DNA of 64,000 bases, taken from JBKCUI01 sp052161625 (lineage in GTDB: Bacteria > Planctomycetota > Planctomycetia > Pirellulales > Pirellulaceae). Positions 56,326 through 64,000 of the stretch are shown here, piece by piece. Where the stretch lies: NCBI GenBank assembly GCA_052161625.1, contig CP197412.1; one strand, 5' to 3'. Position 1 is the stretch's first letter. Each line of letters opens with the position of its first letter. Position numbers and translations under genes: made by a program. Below the pieces are notes generated by a model. That model saw only the letters and a program-made list of their open reading frames with translations, was not told the DNA's origin and ran no database searches.

Positions 56326-56465
56326 AGATGCAAGGGTGTGGCTCCTCTTCCCACCGTCGTCGTTCTGCATTTTTAATTGTCACTGTCGGTGGGTTTACTG
56401 GAATCACAGTCCCTGAGTGACTGGATTTCGGATGTCGGGTGCAGGAACATCAGCAGTCCCTAGGC

Positions 56466-56472
56466 GGAGGAG
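56466..56472 (+). promoter_or_regulatory. Strong ribosome-binding site
   Basis: GGAGGAG at 56466-56472 lies five bases before the ATG at 56478 and decides that start over an upstream one at 56439. Confidence 0.7.
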
Positions 56473-56477
56473 CATTC

Positions 56478-57398
56478 ATGCCTGAGATAACGCAACGTCT
56501 GGATAAGACCCTATCTTGGATCGCCTTCGCTTCGGTCTTTGCTTGTTTGTTTCTCCCTATGTTGCTCATTTCCTACTATGTGAGCGAGGAAGCCTCCTCC
56601 TTGGCGGCAGGTACTGCGGAGGCCACGGTGGGAGTGGGGGTCGTCCTCCGGGCGATCGCTAGGCGGTTGTTTCGAGCAGGTGCGAGCAATGTCGCCAGAC
56701 TAACGTTCGGAACGATGACCCGAGCACTATCCCGAACCGCCATTTCTCGCGTCACGAAGTTAGTAGTACGGGGTACCGTGGCCAGCGAGCTCAAGGGCTT
56801 GGTTTCGGATCGCGAGCGGCCTCCTCTTTTCGCGACGACATTCCTCGCAGTCCTCGTCGGGTTGGTGGCCACCGTTTTGTCCTTCTGGGGGGGCGTGCAA
56901 GTGACCGGATCGAAACAGGACCTCACGCATTCGTTGCCGGTTTGGGAATTAGCTCTCTGGTCTGCACTTCCATTGTTGGTCCTATCCTTGACCCTGAAAC
57001 TTGGGGAATCTCTCTTTGGAGCGACTTGTCGATCGGTGACCGGCATCGATGGTTTGATCCTGCAAGCCTATTTCACTTTGTCCGGATCGTTTCTTCCGAT
57101 GACCACGGACTTTCATCTTCAAGGAACTGCTCGAAATCAACATCGCTCAGCGGTTCTCGGGATTTCGATCTTGTTGGTCCTATTCCTTGCGCTCAAATTC
57201 GTTAGCGGCACCGACTATAGGCTGGAGTTCATCGGATCGATGTTCCTCACCTATGCCTTCGTGTACAGTTTTCCAGTGAATCCGCTACTGGGGCACACCA
57301 TTTGGTGCGAAAGCAAACCGACTTGGTTCGCTCTCTTTCTAGTGGTTCTCGGATGCTTTCTCTTTCTTCTGTCGGAAGAGATGTCTTCTCTTTTGTAA
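56478..57398 (+). CDS. Hypothetical multi-pass membrane protein A
   Basis: 306 residues. About six membrane helices: 9-33 (LSWIAFASVFACLFLPMLLI), then a basic amphipathic stretch (RAIARRLFRAGASNVARL and RALSRTAISRVTKLV), then five more (TTFLAVLVGLVATVLSFW, ALWSALPLLVLSLTL, AVLGISILLVLFLAL, GSMFLTYAFVYSF, FALFLVVLGCFLFLL). The basic segment between helices 1 and 2 is unusual. The family is not recognised. The next gene begins 20 bases later and encodes a protein of similar build, so the two probably work together. Confidence 0.65.
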   Translation: MPEITQRLDKTLSWIAFASVFACLFLPMLLISYYVSEEASSLAAGTAEATVGVGVVLRAIARRLFRAGASNVARLTFGTMTRALSRTAISRVTKLVVRGTVASELKGLVSDRERPPLFATTFLAVLVGLVATVLSFWGGVQVTGSKQDLTHSLPVWELALWSALPLLVLSLTLKLGESLFGATCRSVTGIDGLILQAYFTLSGSFLPMTTDFHLQGTARNQHRSAVLGISILLVLFLALKFVSGTDYRLEFIGSMFLTYAFVYSFPVNPLLGHTIWCESKPTWFALFLVVLGCFLFLLSEEMSSLL

Positions 57399-57418
57399 GC
57401 CCGCACCCCGAGGTAATG

Positions 57419-58276
57419 ATGTCTACTTCCGAATCCAGTCCTCCACTTTCGGATCCCAAAGCTCGAATTCGCCGCATGAGAACCAGCTTGCTCGTTCTCA
57501 TCCTCGGCTGGACTTACTGCTACAACGTGCTCATCAAGGAACAAGGACTTGTTCGAGCTTTTTTTGAGATCCTCGATACGATCTCGGACGATTTCGTAGT
57601 CGGCGTTTTGGTCACCATCAGCGTTGGCTGCGGGATCGTACTGGTCTTTTCGGTCACGAAACTCTACTCCCAGATCATTGCGAACATCTACTCGTTCCGG
57701 ATCTTGGAAGAACTAGTCGTCACGCGGTTGGCGAGGAAGCAATTCAAAGGCTTCCTACACGGTCTCTTCTATTTTGAAGACCAGCCCAAACCCGCGTCGA
57801 CCTGCCCAGAGCGGCTTAGCTTTCTTCTCATATCGTTTGCATTCCTTTACATCGTCAGTTGGATCTATTTGATCCTGTTTAGCGAAGCATTGTTCTTCGT
57901 CTCCTGGAGCGCGGGAGTGGACCTCCCACTGGGGGATCAAGAGAAGATGCTCTTTCTTCCGACCCTTGCGCTCGCGATTCCATTTTCCGCACGCGTGATG
58001 GCCTACCTCCGATACCCGTACGCTCAGGACTATGCGGATTTCATGCCAGGCGCTGTGTTCGTCCTGCTGGTTGTGGTGTCTCTCGGGACAATCTTTGAAT
58101 CGGACGATCAGAAGTTCTTTTTGAAGCAAGTATGGGACAACAAAGAGTACTTCAAGTCATTCTTAAAGAACGGCGCCGTGCTGGCATTCATCCCCGTGTT
58201 CTTTGAAGGAGTCTTCTGGCTCTGGGAATTGAATAAAGAAGAGACCTGCCATTCGCAGACGCCGAGCGAGGGTTAA
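57419..58276 (+). CDS. Hypothetical multi-pass membrane protein B
   Basis: 285 residues from the second of two adjacent ATGs, with GAGG five bases upstream. About six membrane helices (RTSLLVLILGWTYCYNVLI, GVLVTISVGCGIVLVFSV, LSFLLISFAFLYIVSWIY, FLPTLALAIPFSARVMAYL, PGAVFVLLVVVSLGTIF, GAVLAFIPVFFEGVFWLW) separated by charged loops. The family is not recognised. It follows membrane protein A in the same orientation and is itself followed by a 219-base gap and the ATPase/DUF4276 island. Confidence 0.65.
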   Translation: MSTSESSPPLSDPKARIRRMRTSLLVLILGWTYCYNVLIKEQGLVRAFFEILDTISDDFVVGVLVTISVGCGIVLVFSVTKLYSQIIANIYSFRILEELVVTRLARKQFKGFLHGLFYFEDQPKPASTCPERLSFLLISFAFLYIVSWIYLILFSEALFFVSWSAGVDLPLGDQEKMLFLPTLALAIPFSARVMAYLRYPYAQDYADFMPGAVFVLLVVVSLGTIFESDDQKFFLKQVWDNKEYFKSFLKNGAVLAFIPVFFEGVFWLWELNKEETCHSQTPSEG

Positions 58277-58483
58277 AATTGAGTTTGCAGCGTTTTGTTT
58301 CATTCACCGAAAGTGGCACTGAATCGTTTTCGGTCGCTATCGGAAGTGTGCAGACTTGGTACGCTAAATCAGACGGCTTTGTCCGCATTGAACGACAACT
58401 CCCGGAAATGGAGAGGTGCTCCTCCGAGTGATTACGATGAGCTCAGACATGATCAAGATCGATAACGACCTCCGCAGGGTAGG

Positions 58484-58489
58484 TATAGT
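58484..58489 (+). promoter_or_regulatory. Possible -10 box right before the ATPase gene
   Basis: TATAGT ends six bases before the ATG at 58496, so a transcript started from it would be leaderless or nearly so. AGGGTAGG further upstream (58476-58483) could be a ribosome site if transcription starts earlier. No convincing -35 was seen. Confidence 0.25.
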
Positions 58490-58495
58490 GCTATT

Positions 58496-59707
58496 ATGAG
58501 AATTGAAACAATTCGAGTTCACAATTTTAAAGCTTTGCAGTCCGTCGAGCTAAGAAATTTGCCCGCTTTTTGTGTGTTCGTTGGCAAGAACGGCAGCGGG
58601 AAGACGACGCTATTCCGCGTGTTTGCATTTTTGAAACATTGTCTCGAACATAATGTACGAAGTGCGTTGAATGCAGAGGGCGGGAGGCATGGCTTCAAAG
58701 AAGTAGTTACCCGTGGCCATGAAAGCGAATCGATCGATATCGAGATTCAGTTTCGCATGGAAATCGCAGGCTACAATCGGCTGGTTACCTATTCGCTTGA
58801 AATTGCAGTAGACGAAAGAGGGATGCCAATCGTTCGACGTGAAATACTCCGTTACAAACGGGGTAGTGCAGGGAAGCCTTTTCATTTTCTGGATTTTAGA
58901 AATGGTGAGGGTTATGCAATCACGAACGAAGAGGATTTTTCCAAACCAGACGAAGAGCTGGATCGAGAAAGCCAGAAGTTAAATTCTGCCGACACACTAG
59001 CGATTAAGGGACTTGGGCAGTTTGAACGGTTCAGAGCGGCCCAGGCTTTTAGAAGGCTGCTTGAAGACTGGCACATCTCGGATTTTCATATCAGTGATGC
59101 GCGCGGTGTAAAGGATGATGAGGATGCTGTCCATCTGTCTGCAAATGGTTCAAACCTTCCAGCCTTTGCTCGCTATATGTTTGAGCACCATCTGAATGAA
59201 TTTAATCTCGTTAAGCAAAAGATGCGAGACCGCGTTCCCGGCATATCAGACATTGAAGTCAAGGTTACAGAAGATGGCAGGTTATTGGTTCGTTATCAGG
59301 ACGGCGCATTCTCTGAACCGTTCATCGATAAGAATGTTTCTGATGGCACGGTCAAGATGTTTGCGTACTTACTGTTGCTTCATGACCCCAAGCCGCACCC
59401 CGTTTTGTGTATCGAGGAACCCGAGAATCAACTCTATCCGCAGCTAATGACACTATTGGCCGAGGAGTTTCTTCAGTACGCACAGAGAGGTGGACAAGTA
59501 TTCGTGTCGACGCATTCGCCTCAATTTCTAAATGCAGTACCTCTAGAGAGTCTTTATCATATCGACAAAGAGAACGGTGTCTCGCGAATCGTCTCGATCT
59601 CGGATGACCCGCTTATCTCGGCCCAAATCCGAGCGGGTGATAAAGCTGGCTATCTGTGGGAGCAGGGGCTGTTTTGTGGACTGACGGAGAGGATCGAAAA
59701 GAAGTGA
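58496..59707 (+). CDS. AAA/OLD-type ATPase of a candidate defence module
   Basis: 403 residues. It opens MRIETIRVHNFKALQSVEL, the usual start of RecF/SMC/OLD-like ATPases. Walker A is GKNGSGKT (30-37), a signature-like SDGT at 282-285, Walker B VLCIEEPEN (303-311) and a THS histidine switch (T339-H340). The chain stops after the ATPase head and has no C-terminal TOPRIM, unlike OLD or Gabija GajA; a TOPRIM-like partner is encoded next and overlaps by four bases. The DNA is A+T-richer: two hand-counted 60-base lines in this island give 45% G+C, against 57% in accC. It is therefore probably acquired. An anti-phage role is inferred, not shown. Confidence 0.88.
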   Translation: MRIETIRVHNFKALQSVELRNLPAFCVFVGKNGSGKTTLFRVFAFLKHCLEHNVRSALNAEGGRHGFKEVVTRGHESESIDIEIQFRMEIAGYNRLVTYSLEIAVDERGMPIVRREILRYKRGSAGKPFHFLDFRNGEGYAITNEEDFSKPDEELDRESQKLNSADTLAIKGLGQFERFRAAQAFRRLLEDWHISDFHISDARGVKDDEDAVHLSANGSNLPAFARYMFEHHLNEFNLVKQKMRDRVPGISDIEVKVTEDGRLLVRYQDGAFSEPFIDKNVSDGTVKMFAYLLLLHDPKPHPVLCIEEPENQLYPQLMTLLAEEFLQYAQRGGQVFVSTHSPQFLNAVPLESLYHIDKENGVSRIVSISDDPLISAQIRAGDKAGYLWEQGLFCGLTERIEKK

Positions 59708-60267
59708 TCGTGTTTCTCACTGAGGAAGAGTCAATGAAAGTGACTCTTGAGCGATTCATGTTAAGGTTTTGGCCCGACCAAATTCAAGGGGCGGATTGGA
59801 TTGTTTTGTCGTTTAGTGGTAAAAGCGACCTGGAAAGAAATATCGCTCGCAAAATGATTAGTTGGAACTATGGAGATCCGCACTTCATAATCCTGCGCGA
59901 TCAAGATGGCGGTGACTGCAAGTTATTGAAGGCCAGGCTTTGCGAGATTGCGTCCCGAGGAATGCGCCCGTTTACTGTGCGATTAGTTTGCAATGAATTA
60001 GAAAGCTGGTTCTTAGGTGAACTAGAAGCGGTCGAAGCCGCCTATCCAACGTCGCACGCCAGCAGGTATAGAAATCTTGCTAAATTTCGGAATCCAGATG
60101 TATTGGGTAATGCAAGCGAAGAACTCGAAAGATTAGTCAGTGTTGCTGGAAAAGTGGGGCGAGCTTACGCGATAGCATCTATTTTCGACCCGGAGAAGTG
60201 TGTGTCGCGTTCGTTTCAAGTTTTTTGGCGAACCGCGAAGCGTTTACTAAATGACCCAATGGACTAA
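59704..60267 (+). CDS. DUF4276 family protein, TOPRIM-like effector candidate
   Basis: 187 residues from a GTG at 59704 that overlaps the ATPase stop as GTGA, so translation is coupled; earlier in-frame starts lie inside the ATPase gene. Acidic residues after the first strand (FLTEEES, Glu7-9) and ILRDQDGGDC (Asp66, Asp68, Asp71) have the E...DxD spacing of a TOPRIM metal site. NELESWFLGE (97-106) is the characteristic DUF4276 block. TOPRIM proteins cut or join nucleic acids with Mg2+. The module resembles ATPase + TOPRIM defence pairs (PARIS-like, split OLD), with DUF4276 in the effector place. Its own activity is not known. Confidence 0.8.
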   Translation: MIVFLTEEESMKVTLERFMLRFWPDQIQGADWIVLSFSGKSDLERNIARKMISWNYGDPHFIILRDQDGGDCKLLKARLCEIASRGMRPFTVRLVCNELESWFLGELEAVEAAYPTSHASRYRNLAKFRNPDVLGNASEELERLVSVAGKVGRAYAIASIFDPEKCVSRSFQVFWRTAKRLLNDPMD

Positions 60268-60728
60268 GTTCGGGATACAGCCTGCGGCGGTTCGACAAGT
60301 GCGATGTCGGGTGCTCAAAAGATTACGAGAGCAACTCGTTGACCTAGGTCCATCGCGCCCCCAGTGAACAGCAAGAACGCAAACCTAACCTTTGCCCCCA
60401 TCTCTCAGCCTCCCATTCCAATTCCCCTGTTTTTTCGTCCTCGTACTCCTGCTCGTACTCCTGCTCGTACTCGATTCCCTACCCATTCGAGTACGAGCAC
60501 CATTGCATTGAGTACGAGTACCCGCGTTGTGTAGATCCATCTGCAAAGATCCGGGCGCAAATCCGGTTGTCGCCTCCGACACCAAAGCACTCGTTGCGAT
60601 GGGACGCTAGTAACCGGTCGCCAGTGCGATGCCGGCGGATAATTTCAGCGACTGAGTCGCGTCTTGCTCCTGCGAAATGGCGAGCGTCAGAAAGTCAATG
60701 GTTCACAACCAACGGATGCTCTACGGCG
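60268..60728. other. Long non-coding region with GTACTCG repeats
   Basis: 461 bases between the DUF4276 gene and the convergent DUF11-type gene. The centre holds the direct and inverted repeat cluster listed separately. A reverse open frame crossing it translates to a low-complexity STSRSTRTKK stretch and is not a gene. No T-run terminator is apparent for either neighbour. Confidence 0.6.
60441..60518. repeat. GTACTCG direct and inverted repeat cluster
   Basis: Two and a half copies of the 12-mer tcgtactcctgc (from 60441, 60453 and 60465) are followed by inverted copies of the core. A perfect 13-bp inverted repeat joins 60462-60474 (tgctcgtactcga) with 60487-60499, with a 12-base loop. Another gagtacgag is at 60510-60518. 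In all the core GTACTCG or its complement occurs five times in 78 bases. Confidence 0.9.
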
Positions 60729-63140
60729 CTAATTATCCATATAAACCTGAGTGCTCTCTTCCTTCACCACCGGCACCGGTCGATTCTTGCTCTTAAGCTG
60801 GGCCCTTACAATATGCGTCCCTTCTCGCGTATGACGGATCGAGACTCGGTAGACTTGCTGATCCTTTGGCTGCATCACCGGAATCGGAGCAAACACGATC
60901 GCCTTCTGTGATGCTTGATGATTCACGGGTGCATGCACTTGTTCGGATCGCGATCCTTCGGGTAACTCCAGGACCAGTTGCACGTCGCCGTCCATTCGAG
61001 TTCCCGTGTTGGAAACTCGGATGAGATAGGTCGTGTAGCCATCGGTCTCAATCGGGTCGTTGTCGTCTTCGATTGAGAATGCCAACTCGCTCTGCCCCTC
61101 GACTTGCACCTTTTTGTCGATGGGATCCGAAGTCACAGCGTCCGCGGTCCCTTGCATGCGCAGGACGAAGTCTCCTTCTTGGACCGGAAGGAGGGCCACT
61201 TCGGTGGATGCCATAGCGCCGGCAGCTAATTCGGCCAGAGACCATTCCACGGCGTGTTGATCGGGCACATAGGTCCCTTCGTTCGCAGCGCTGATGAACT
61301 CCATGCCTCGGGGGAGGTAGACGGTCAAACCGACATTGTTGGCCATAGCGGTTCCGGTGTTCGAAATCGTCGCGCGATAGCTTGCTTGGCGTTCGAGGTA
61401 TCGGAGGCGAGGACCTTCAAGTTGCACGGCGAGCTTGGGCAAAACCACATCGATGGTTGCCGACGATTCGGAGACCGCCTGATTGGTCGAAATGGCTCGA
61501 ACCTTATTGATCGCTTGACCGGATGATACGGCGGTCAATTCGATCTCAACCCGTTCTGATTCTCCAGGAGCCAGATCGCCCAGCGTCATGCCGAGGGTGG
61601 AGACCCCCGAGGCATGTCGCATGTTGGAGGGAACATCTTCTTCAAGTTCGACACCGCGTGCGGTTCCTGTCCCGGTGTTGGTCACCTCGATTTGAATGCG
61701 AACGGTTTCCCCACCCAGCACCGATTCTGCGGCGGTCTGTTTGATAGCCAGTTTGGGGAGGGTGCTCATCGTTCGAACCGAAGCTTGCGCGGCAAAGGTA
61801 ACGCTCGCAACCGATCCGAGTTCTCCCTCGGCCTCTGGAACAAGCTCGACCGTGAGGACTTGTTCGGCTCCTGCGGCGATCTCACCTAGCTTCCACAGTA
61901 ACTTGCCGTTCCCGTCGACTTGTGCGGTCGGATTGGTTCGGACCAGTTTGGCTCCGCGCGGTACCGCATCATGCACTGCCACGTCGAACGCTGTCGCGCT
62001 GCCGACATTGCGAACCAGAAGCGTGAACGTTGCAGGTAACCCTACTTGGACTTCCGCCGGTGCTCGCTTTTGAATCTCCATGCTCGGATTTTGTGCGCCG
62101 TCGAGATGCCGTACCCCCGGTGCGGGGCTGGCTAGCACACTATTGGCTCCGGCTGGAATGGCCGAGATGGCTGGGCTATCGGTTCGATCCGACAAGGAGC
62201 TTCGAGTTGTTGTCGAAGGCATGGTTCCTGTCGAAGTTAGTGCATTGGGCTGCGGTTGGCTTGGAAGGGACTGGTTGGGCATTGTCGGAGGCTGCAGTCT
62301 TGCTGTCGCTGGGCCTTCGTCAGTCCCCAATGGGGTGGGCGTCGATGCGTCTTCCAAACTATTCGATGCACCCGAGCTGGAGAAGTCAGGAGGCAAGGCG
62401 TTCGTTAACGAAGTAGGCATTGGGGTGGCTGCGTCGATCGGAGGCATCGGCGACGGGGGTGCTGAGTTAGGGAGTGGTGAGCTGGGGAGTGGTGAGCTGG
62501 ATGTCGGCAGCGATCTTGGCGTCGAGAATGGAGAGGGAGAAAGATCGGACGGTGCAACTGGGGCCGCGTCGGTCGGCAGCGCGTTGGTGGAGGGGAACGC
62601 CTGAGGTGCAGCGGTTTCGGCAGTTTGCAATGGGTTGCTGGGTAAGCGGCTGGGCAGCGGGGAGCCGGGGAGGGGGGAGCCGGGCAGCGGGGAGCCGGGG
62701 AGGGGGGAGCCGGGGAGCGATGGGGAGTTGCTTCCAAGCGTGGGGAGACTCGGACCGGGTCCAAACCCAGGTGGTTCGGCCAAGGACGCTGCTTGCGATT
62801 CCTTCTGTTGTTGGCTGTATGCGACGAGCGAGGCTGGAGAGCGGAATGGGTTCGATGGGTCGGCGGACCGAGCGCTGCTTCCCTCCAACTCCGATCCGGG
62901 CATTGAATCGTTTCCGCGGACGACCGGCGGAGGGGGGGGCCAGGAATCAGGGGTTCCGCTCAAGTCGTGGGATATCCCCTCGACGGTTTGGTTTGCATAC
63001 GAGGGAGAACCGTCTATCGGCACCGAATCCTGCGTTCTAGCGTCGCGCTGAGCCAACGCCATCGCAAGCAAAATCATGGTAACGGTTGCCGCGATCCCGC
63101 TTCCTGCGAGGGAGTACGCTTTGAGTTTCGAACCGTCCAT
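60729..63140 (-). CDS. Secreted DUF11/CARDB-type beta-repeat protein with Pro-rich region
   Basis: 803 residues. A short basic start and one membrane helix (AYSLAGSGIAATVTMILLAMAL) form a signal or anchor. Residues about 40-340 are low-complexity Pro/Ser/Ala, including five copies of LPGSP (about 142-163, a 15-bp DNA repeat near 62640-62720). From about 350 come five or so Ig-like DUF11/CARDB domains, each with an xxVxNxGxxxAxxVxxxDxxP-type pattern (VRNVGSATAFDVAVHDAVP, VTNTGTGTARGVELEEDVP, ISNTGTAMANNVGLTVYLP, VSNTGTRMDGDVQLVLELP). Such proteins are cell-wall or surface stalks. The role here is unknown. Confidence 0.85.
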   Translation of the reverse strand: MDGSKLKAYSLAGSGIAATVTMILLAMALAQRDARTQDSVPIDGSPSYANQTVEGISHDLSGTPDSWPPPPPVVRGNDSMPGSELEGSSARSADPSNPFRSPASLVAYSQQQKESQAASLAEPPGFGPGPSLPTLGSNSPSLPGSPLPGSPLPGSPLPGSPLPSRLPSNPLQTAETAAPQAFPSTNALPTDAAPVAPSDLSPSPFSTPRSLPTSSSPLPSSPLPNSAPPSPMPPIDAATPMPTSLTNALPPDFSSSGASNSLEDASTPTPLGTDEGPATARLQPPTMPNQSLPSQPQPNALTSTGTMPSTTTRSSLSDRTDSPAISAIPAGANSVLASPAPGVRHLDGAQNPSMEIQKRAPAEVQVGLPATFTLLVRNVGSATAFDVAVHDAVPRGAKLVRTNPTAQVDGNGKLLWKLGEIAAGAEQVLTVELVPEAEGELGSVASVTFAAQASVRTMSTLPKLAIKQTAAESVLGGETVRIQIEVTNTGTGTARGVELEEDVPSNMRHASGVSTLGMTLGDLAPGESERVEIELTAVSSGQAINKVRAISTNQAVSESSATIDVVLPKLAVQLEGPRLRYLERQASYRATISNTGTAMANNVGLTVYLPRGMEFISAANEGTYVPDQHAVEWSLAELAAGAMASTEVALLPVQEGDFVLRMQGTADAVTSDPIDKKVQVEGQSELAFSIEDDNDPIETDGYTTYLIRVSNTGTRMDGDVQLVLELPEGSRSEQVHAPVNHQASQKAIVFAPIPVMQPKDQQVYRVSIRHTREGTHIVRAQLKSKNRPVPVVKEESTQVYMDN

Positions 63141-63397
63141 ACGATTGGATCCATCCCAACATTTTTGGCCGCAGAAGCTAATGGTTTTGCCGTATCATCG
63201 CTACGATCCGCTGGTTCCTTAGCTCGTCGGCGATGACTCTTCACCCGTGCGTCATAGCAAATAGGCTCTCGCAAAGGGAAGATCACTCTGCATCGATGTT
63301 GCTGAGATTGGGCTTAAGGACTAAAATCCGGCCTCTAAATCAACTGGAATTGCCAGCTTTCTTTCCGATTCCTCTTCTTTCTCCAACCTGCACTCCA

Positions 63398-64000
63398 ATG
63401 AGCGAACTTTGCGATTTCGGCCTGATCGGCCTGGCTGTCATGGGTGAAAACCTTGCCCTCAACGTAGAAAGCCGTGGCTACCGAGTCGCCGTTTTCAACC
63501 GCACGACCGACAAGGTGGATGAGCTCATCAAGGGGCGAGCGGCCGGAAAGAATTTCGTCGGCTGCCACTCCATCGTGGAGATGGTGAAAAATCTCAAGCG
63601 TCCGCGATTCGTCATGATGCTCGTCAAGGCAGGACCCGCCGTCGACGATCTGATCGAACAATTGCTCCCGCATTTGGAACCGGGGGATATCATCATCGAC
63701 GGGGGGAACACCCACTTCGCGGACACGGAGCGACGAACGGCTTATGTCGAGAGCAAAGGCCTCCTCTTCGTCGGAGCCGGGGTTTCCGGAGGAGAAGAGG
63801 GTGCTCTCAAGGGACCGAGCTTGATGCCTGGCGGAAGCAAGGCCGCTTGGGAAACGATCAAACCGATTTTCCAATCGATCGCCGCCAAGGTTGGACCCAA
63901 CAACGACATCCCCTGCTGCGAATGGGTCGGGCCTCGCGGTGCTGGTCACTATGTGAAAATGGTTCACAACGGGATCGAATACGGCGACATGCAGTTGATC
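63398..64000 (+). CDS. gnd: 6-phosphogluconate dehydrogenase (partial, runs off right edge)
   Basis: 201 residues visible from the ATG at 63398. The Rossmann loop GLIGLAVMGENLALNVESRGY, NRTTDKV, the GNTHFADTERR block (usual GGN-xxF-DT), GVSGGEEGALKGPSLMPGG and GPRGAGHYVKMVHNGIEYGDMQLI are diagnostic; Lys and His/Asn of the last block are the catalytic residues. It oxidatively decarboxylates 6-phosphogluconate to ribulose 5-phosphate with NADP+ (or NAD+) in the pentose phosphate pathway. It is divergent from the DUF11-type gene across a 257-base promoter gap. Confidence 0.96.
   Translation, partial: MSELCDFGLIGLAVMGENLALNVESRGYRVAVFNRTTDKVDELIKGRAAGKNFVGCHSIVEMVKNLKRPRFVMMLVKAGPAVDDLIEQLLPHLEPGDIIIDGGNTHFADTERRTAYVESKGLLFVGAGVSGGEEGALKGPSLMPGGSKAAWETIKPIFQSIAAKVGPNNDIPCCEWVGPRGAGHYVKMVHNGIEYGDMQLI

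Noticed and set aside
60441..60518. CRISPR array
   Set aside because: Units are 12 bp without spacers, copies occur in both orientations, and no cas genes are in the window.
60385..60585. Reverse open frame with a Ser/Thr/Arg repeat over the GTACTCG cluster
   Set aside because: The peptide is just the translation of the DNA repeats and lacks a ribosome site or any family.
62080..62604. Plus-strand open frames opposite the DUF11-type gene
   Set aside because: Gly/Val-rich mirror of the Pro/Ser-rich coding region; typical shadow of low-complexity DNA.
63335..63967. Reverse open frame opposite gnd
   Set aside because: The plus strand is unmistakably 6-phosphogluconate dehydrogenase; the reverse frame has no domain.

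Overview
The window looks like chromosomal DNA of a planctomycete, most likely of the Pirellulaceae/Pirellulales type. The evidence is gene content. There is a DUF1501 protein beside a DUF1549/DUF1553 (PSD1) cytochrome-like protein, a planctomycete-type cytochrome with WD40 repeats, and a Tat-exported Gfo/Idh/MocA oxidoreductase. There is also a DUF1080 protein, a WXXGXW repeat protein, a methanopterin-linked C1 dehydrogenase (MtdB), and many large secreted proteins. Coding density is high. A 60-base line hand-counted in accC is 57% G+C. No rRNA, tRNA, CRISPR array or insertion sequence was recognised.

Left part (1-14.3 kb): a cytochrome c'-like gene cut by the edge; a secreted WXXGXW protein with a strong terminator; a tandem universal stress protein; a NIPSNAP protein; a PQQ-type beta-propeller protein; an SPFH protein; mtdB; a membrane protein; a MacA-like adaptor/ABC ATPase/permease operon in which the adaptor ends in EF-hands; and a small BFD-like [2Fe-2S] protein. 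Middle left (14.3-27 kb): on the minus strand, a SWIM-SNF2 helicase, malate:quinone oxidoreductase and a secreted metallopeptidase. Then come a YpdA-like flavoprotein, a DUF1080/CNNM pair, a BON protein, a GNAT acetyltransferase, and a TIM-barrel isomerase/MFS pair.

Centre (27-36.9 kb): a co-directional set of five exported-protein genes (DUF1501, PPC repeat, PSD1, WD40 cytochrome with a long coiled coil, phosphodiester glycosidase). It probably makes a cell-surface or periplasmic assembly of unknown role. From 36.9 to 51 kb: asparagine synthase, flotillin FloA, a Gfo/Idh/MocA protein, a PHP metallohydrolase, a DinB protein, a second tandem Usp, cardiolipin synthase with a metallophosphoesterase, an HtrA-type protease, pdxJ and an NtrC-type response regulator.

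Right part (51-64 kb): an MFS transporter, then accB-accC with a DapA-like gene and two unrecognised multi-pass membrane proteins. Next is an A+T-richer two-gene island (58.3-60.3 kb): an AAA/OLD-type ATPase translationally coupled to a DUF4276 TOPRIM-like protein, the best candidate here for a poorly described anti-phage system. It is followed by a striking cluster of direct and inverted GTACTCG repeats, then a DUF11-type repeat protein and the start of gnd. Short degenerate tandem duplications (12-22 bp units) recur in at least seven places in or at the edges of intergenic gaps.
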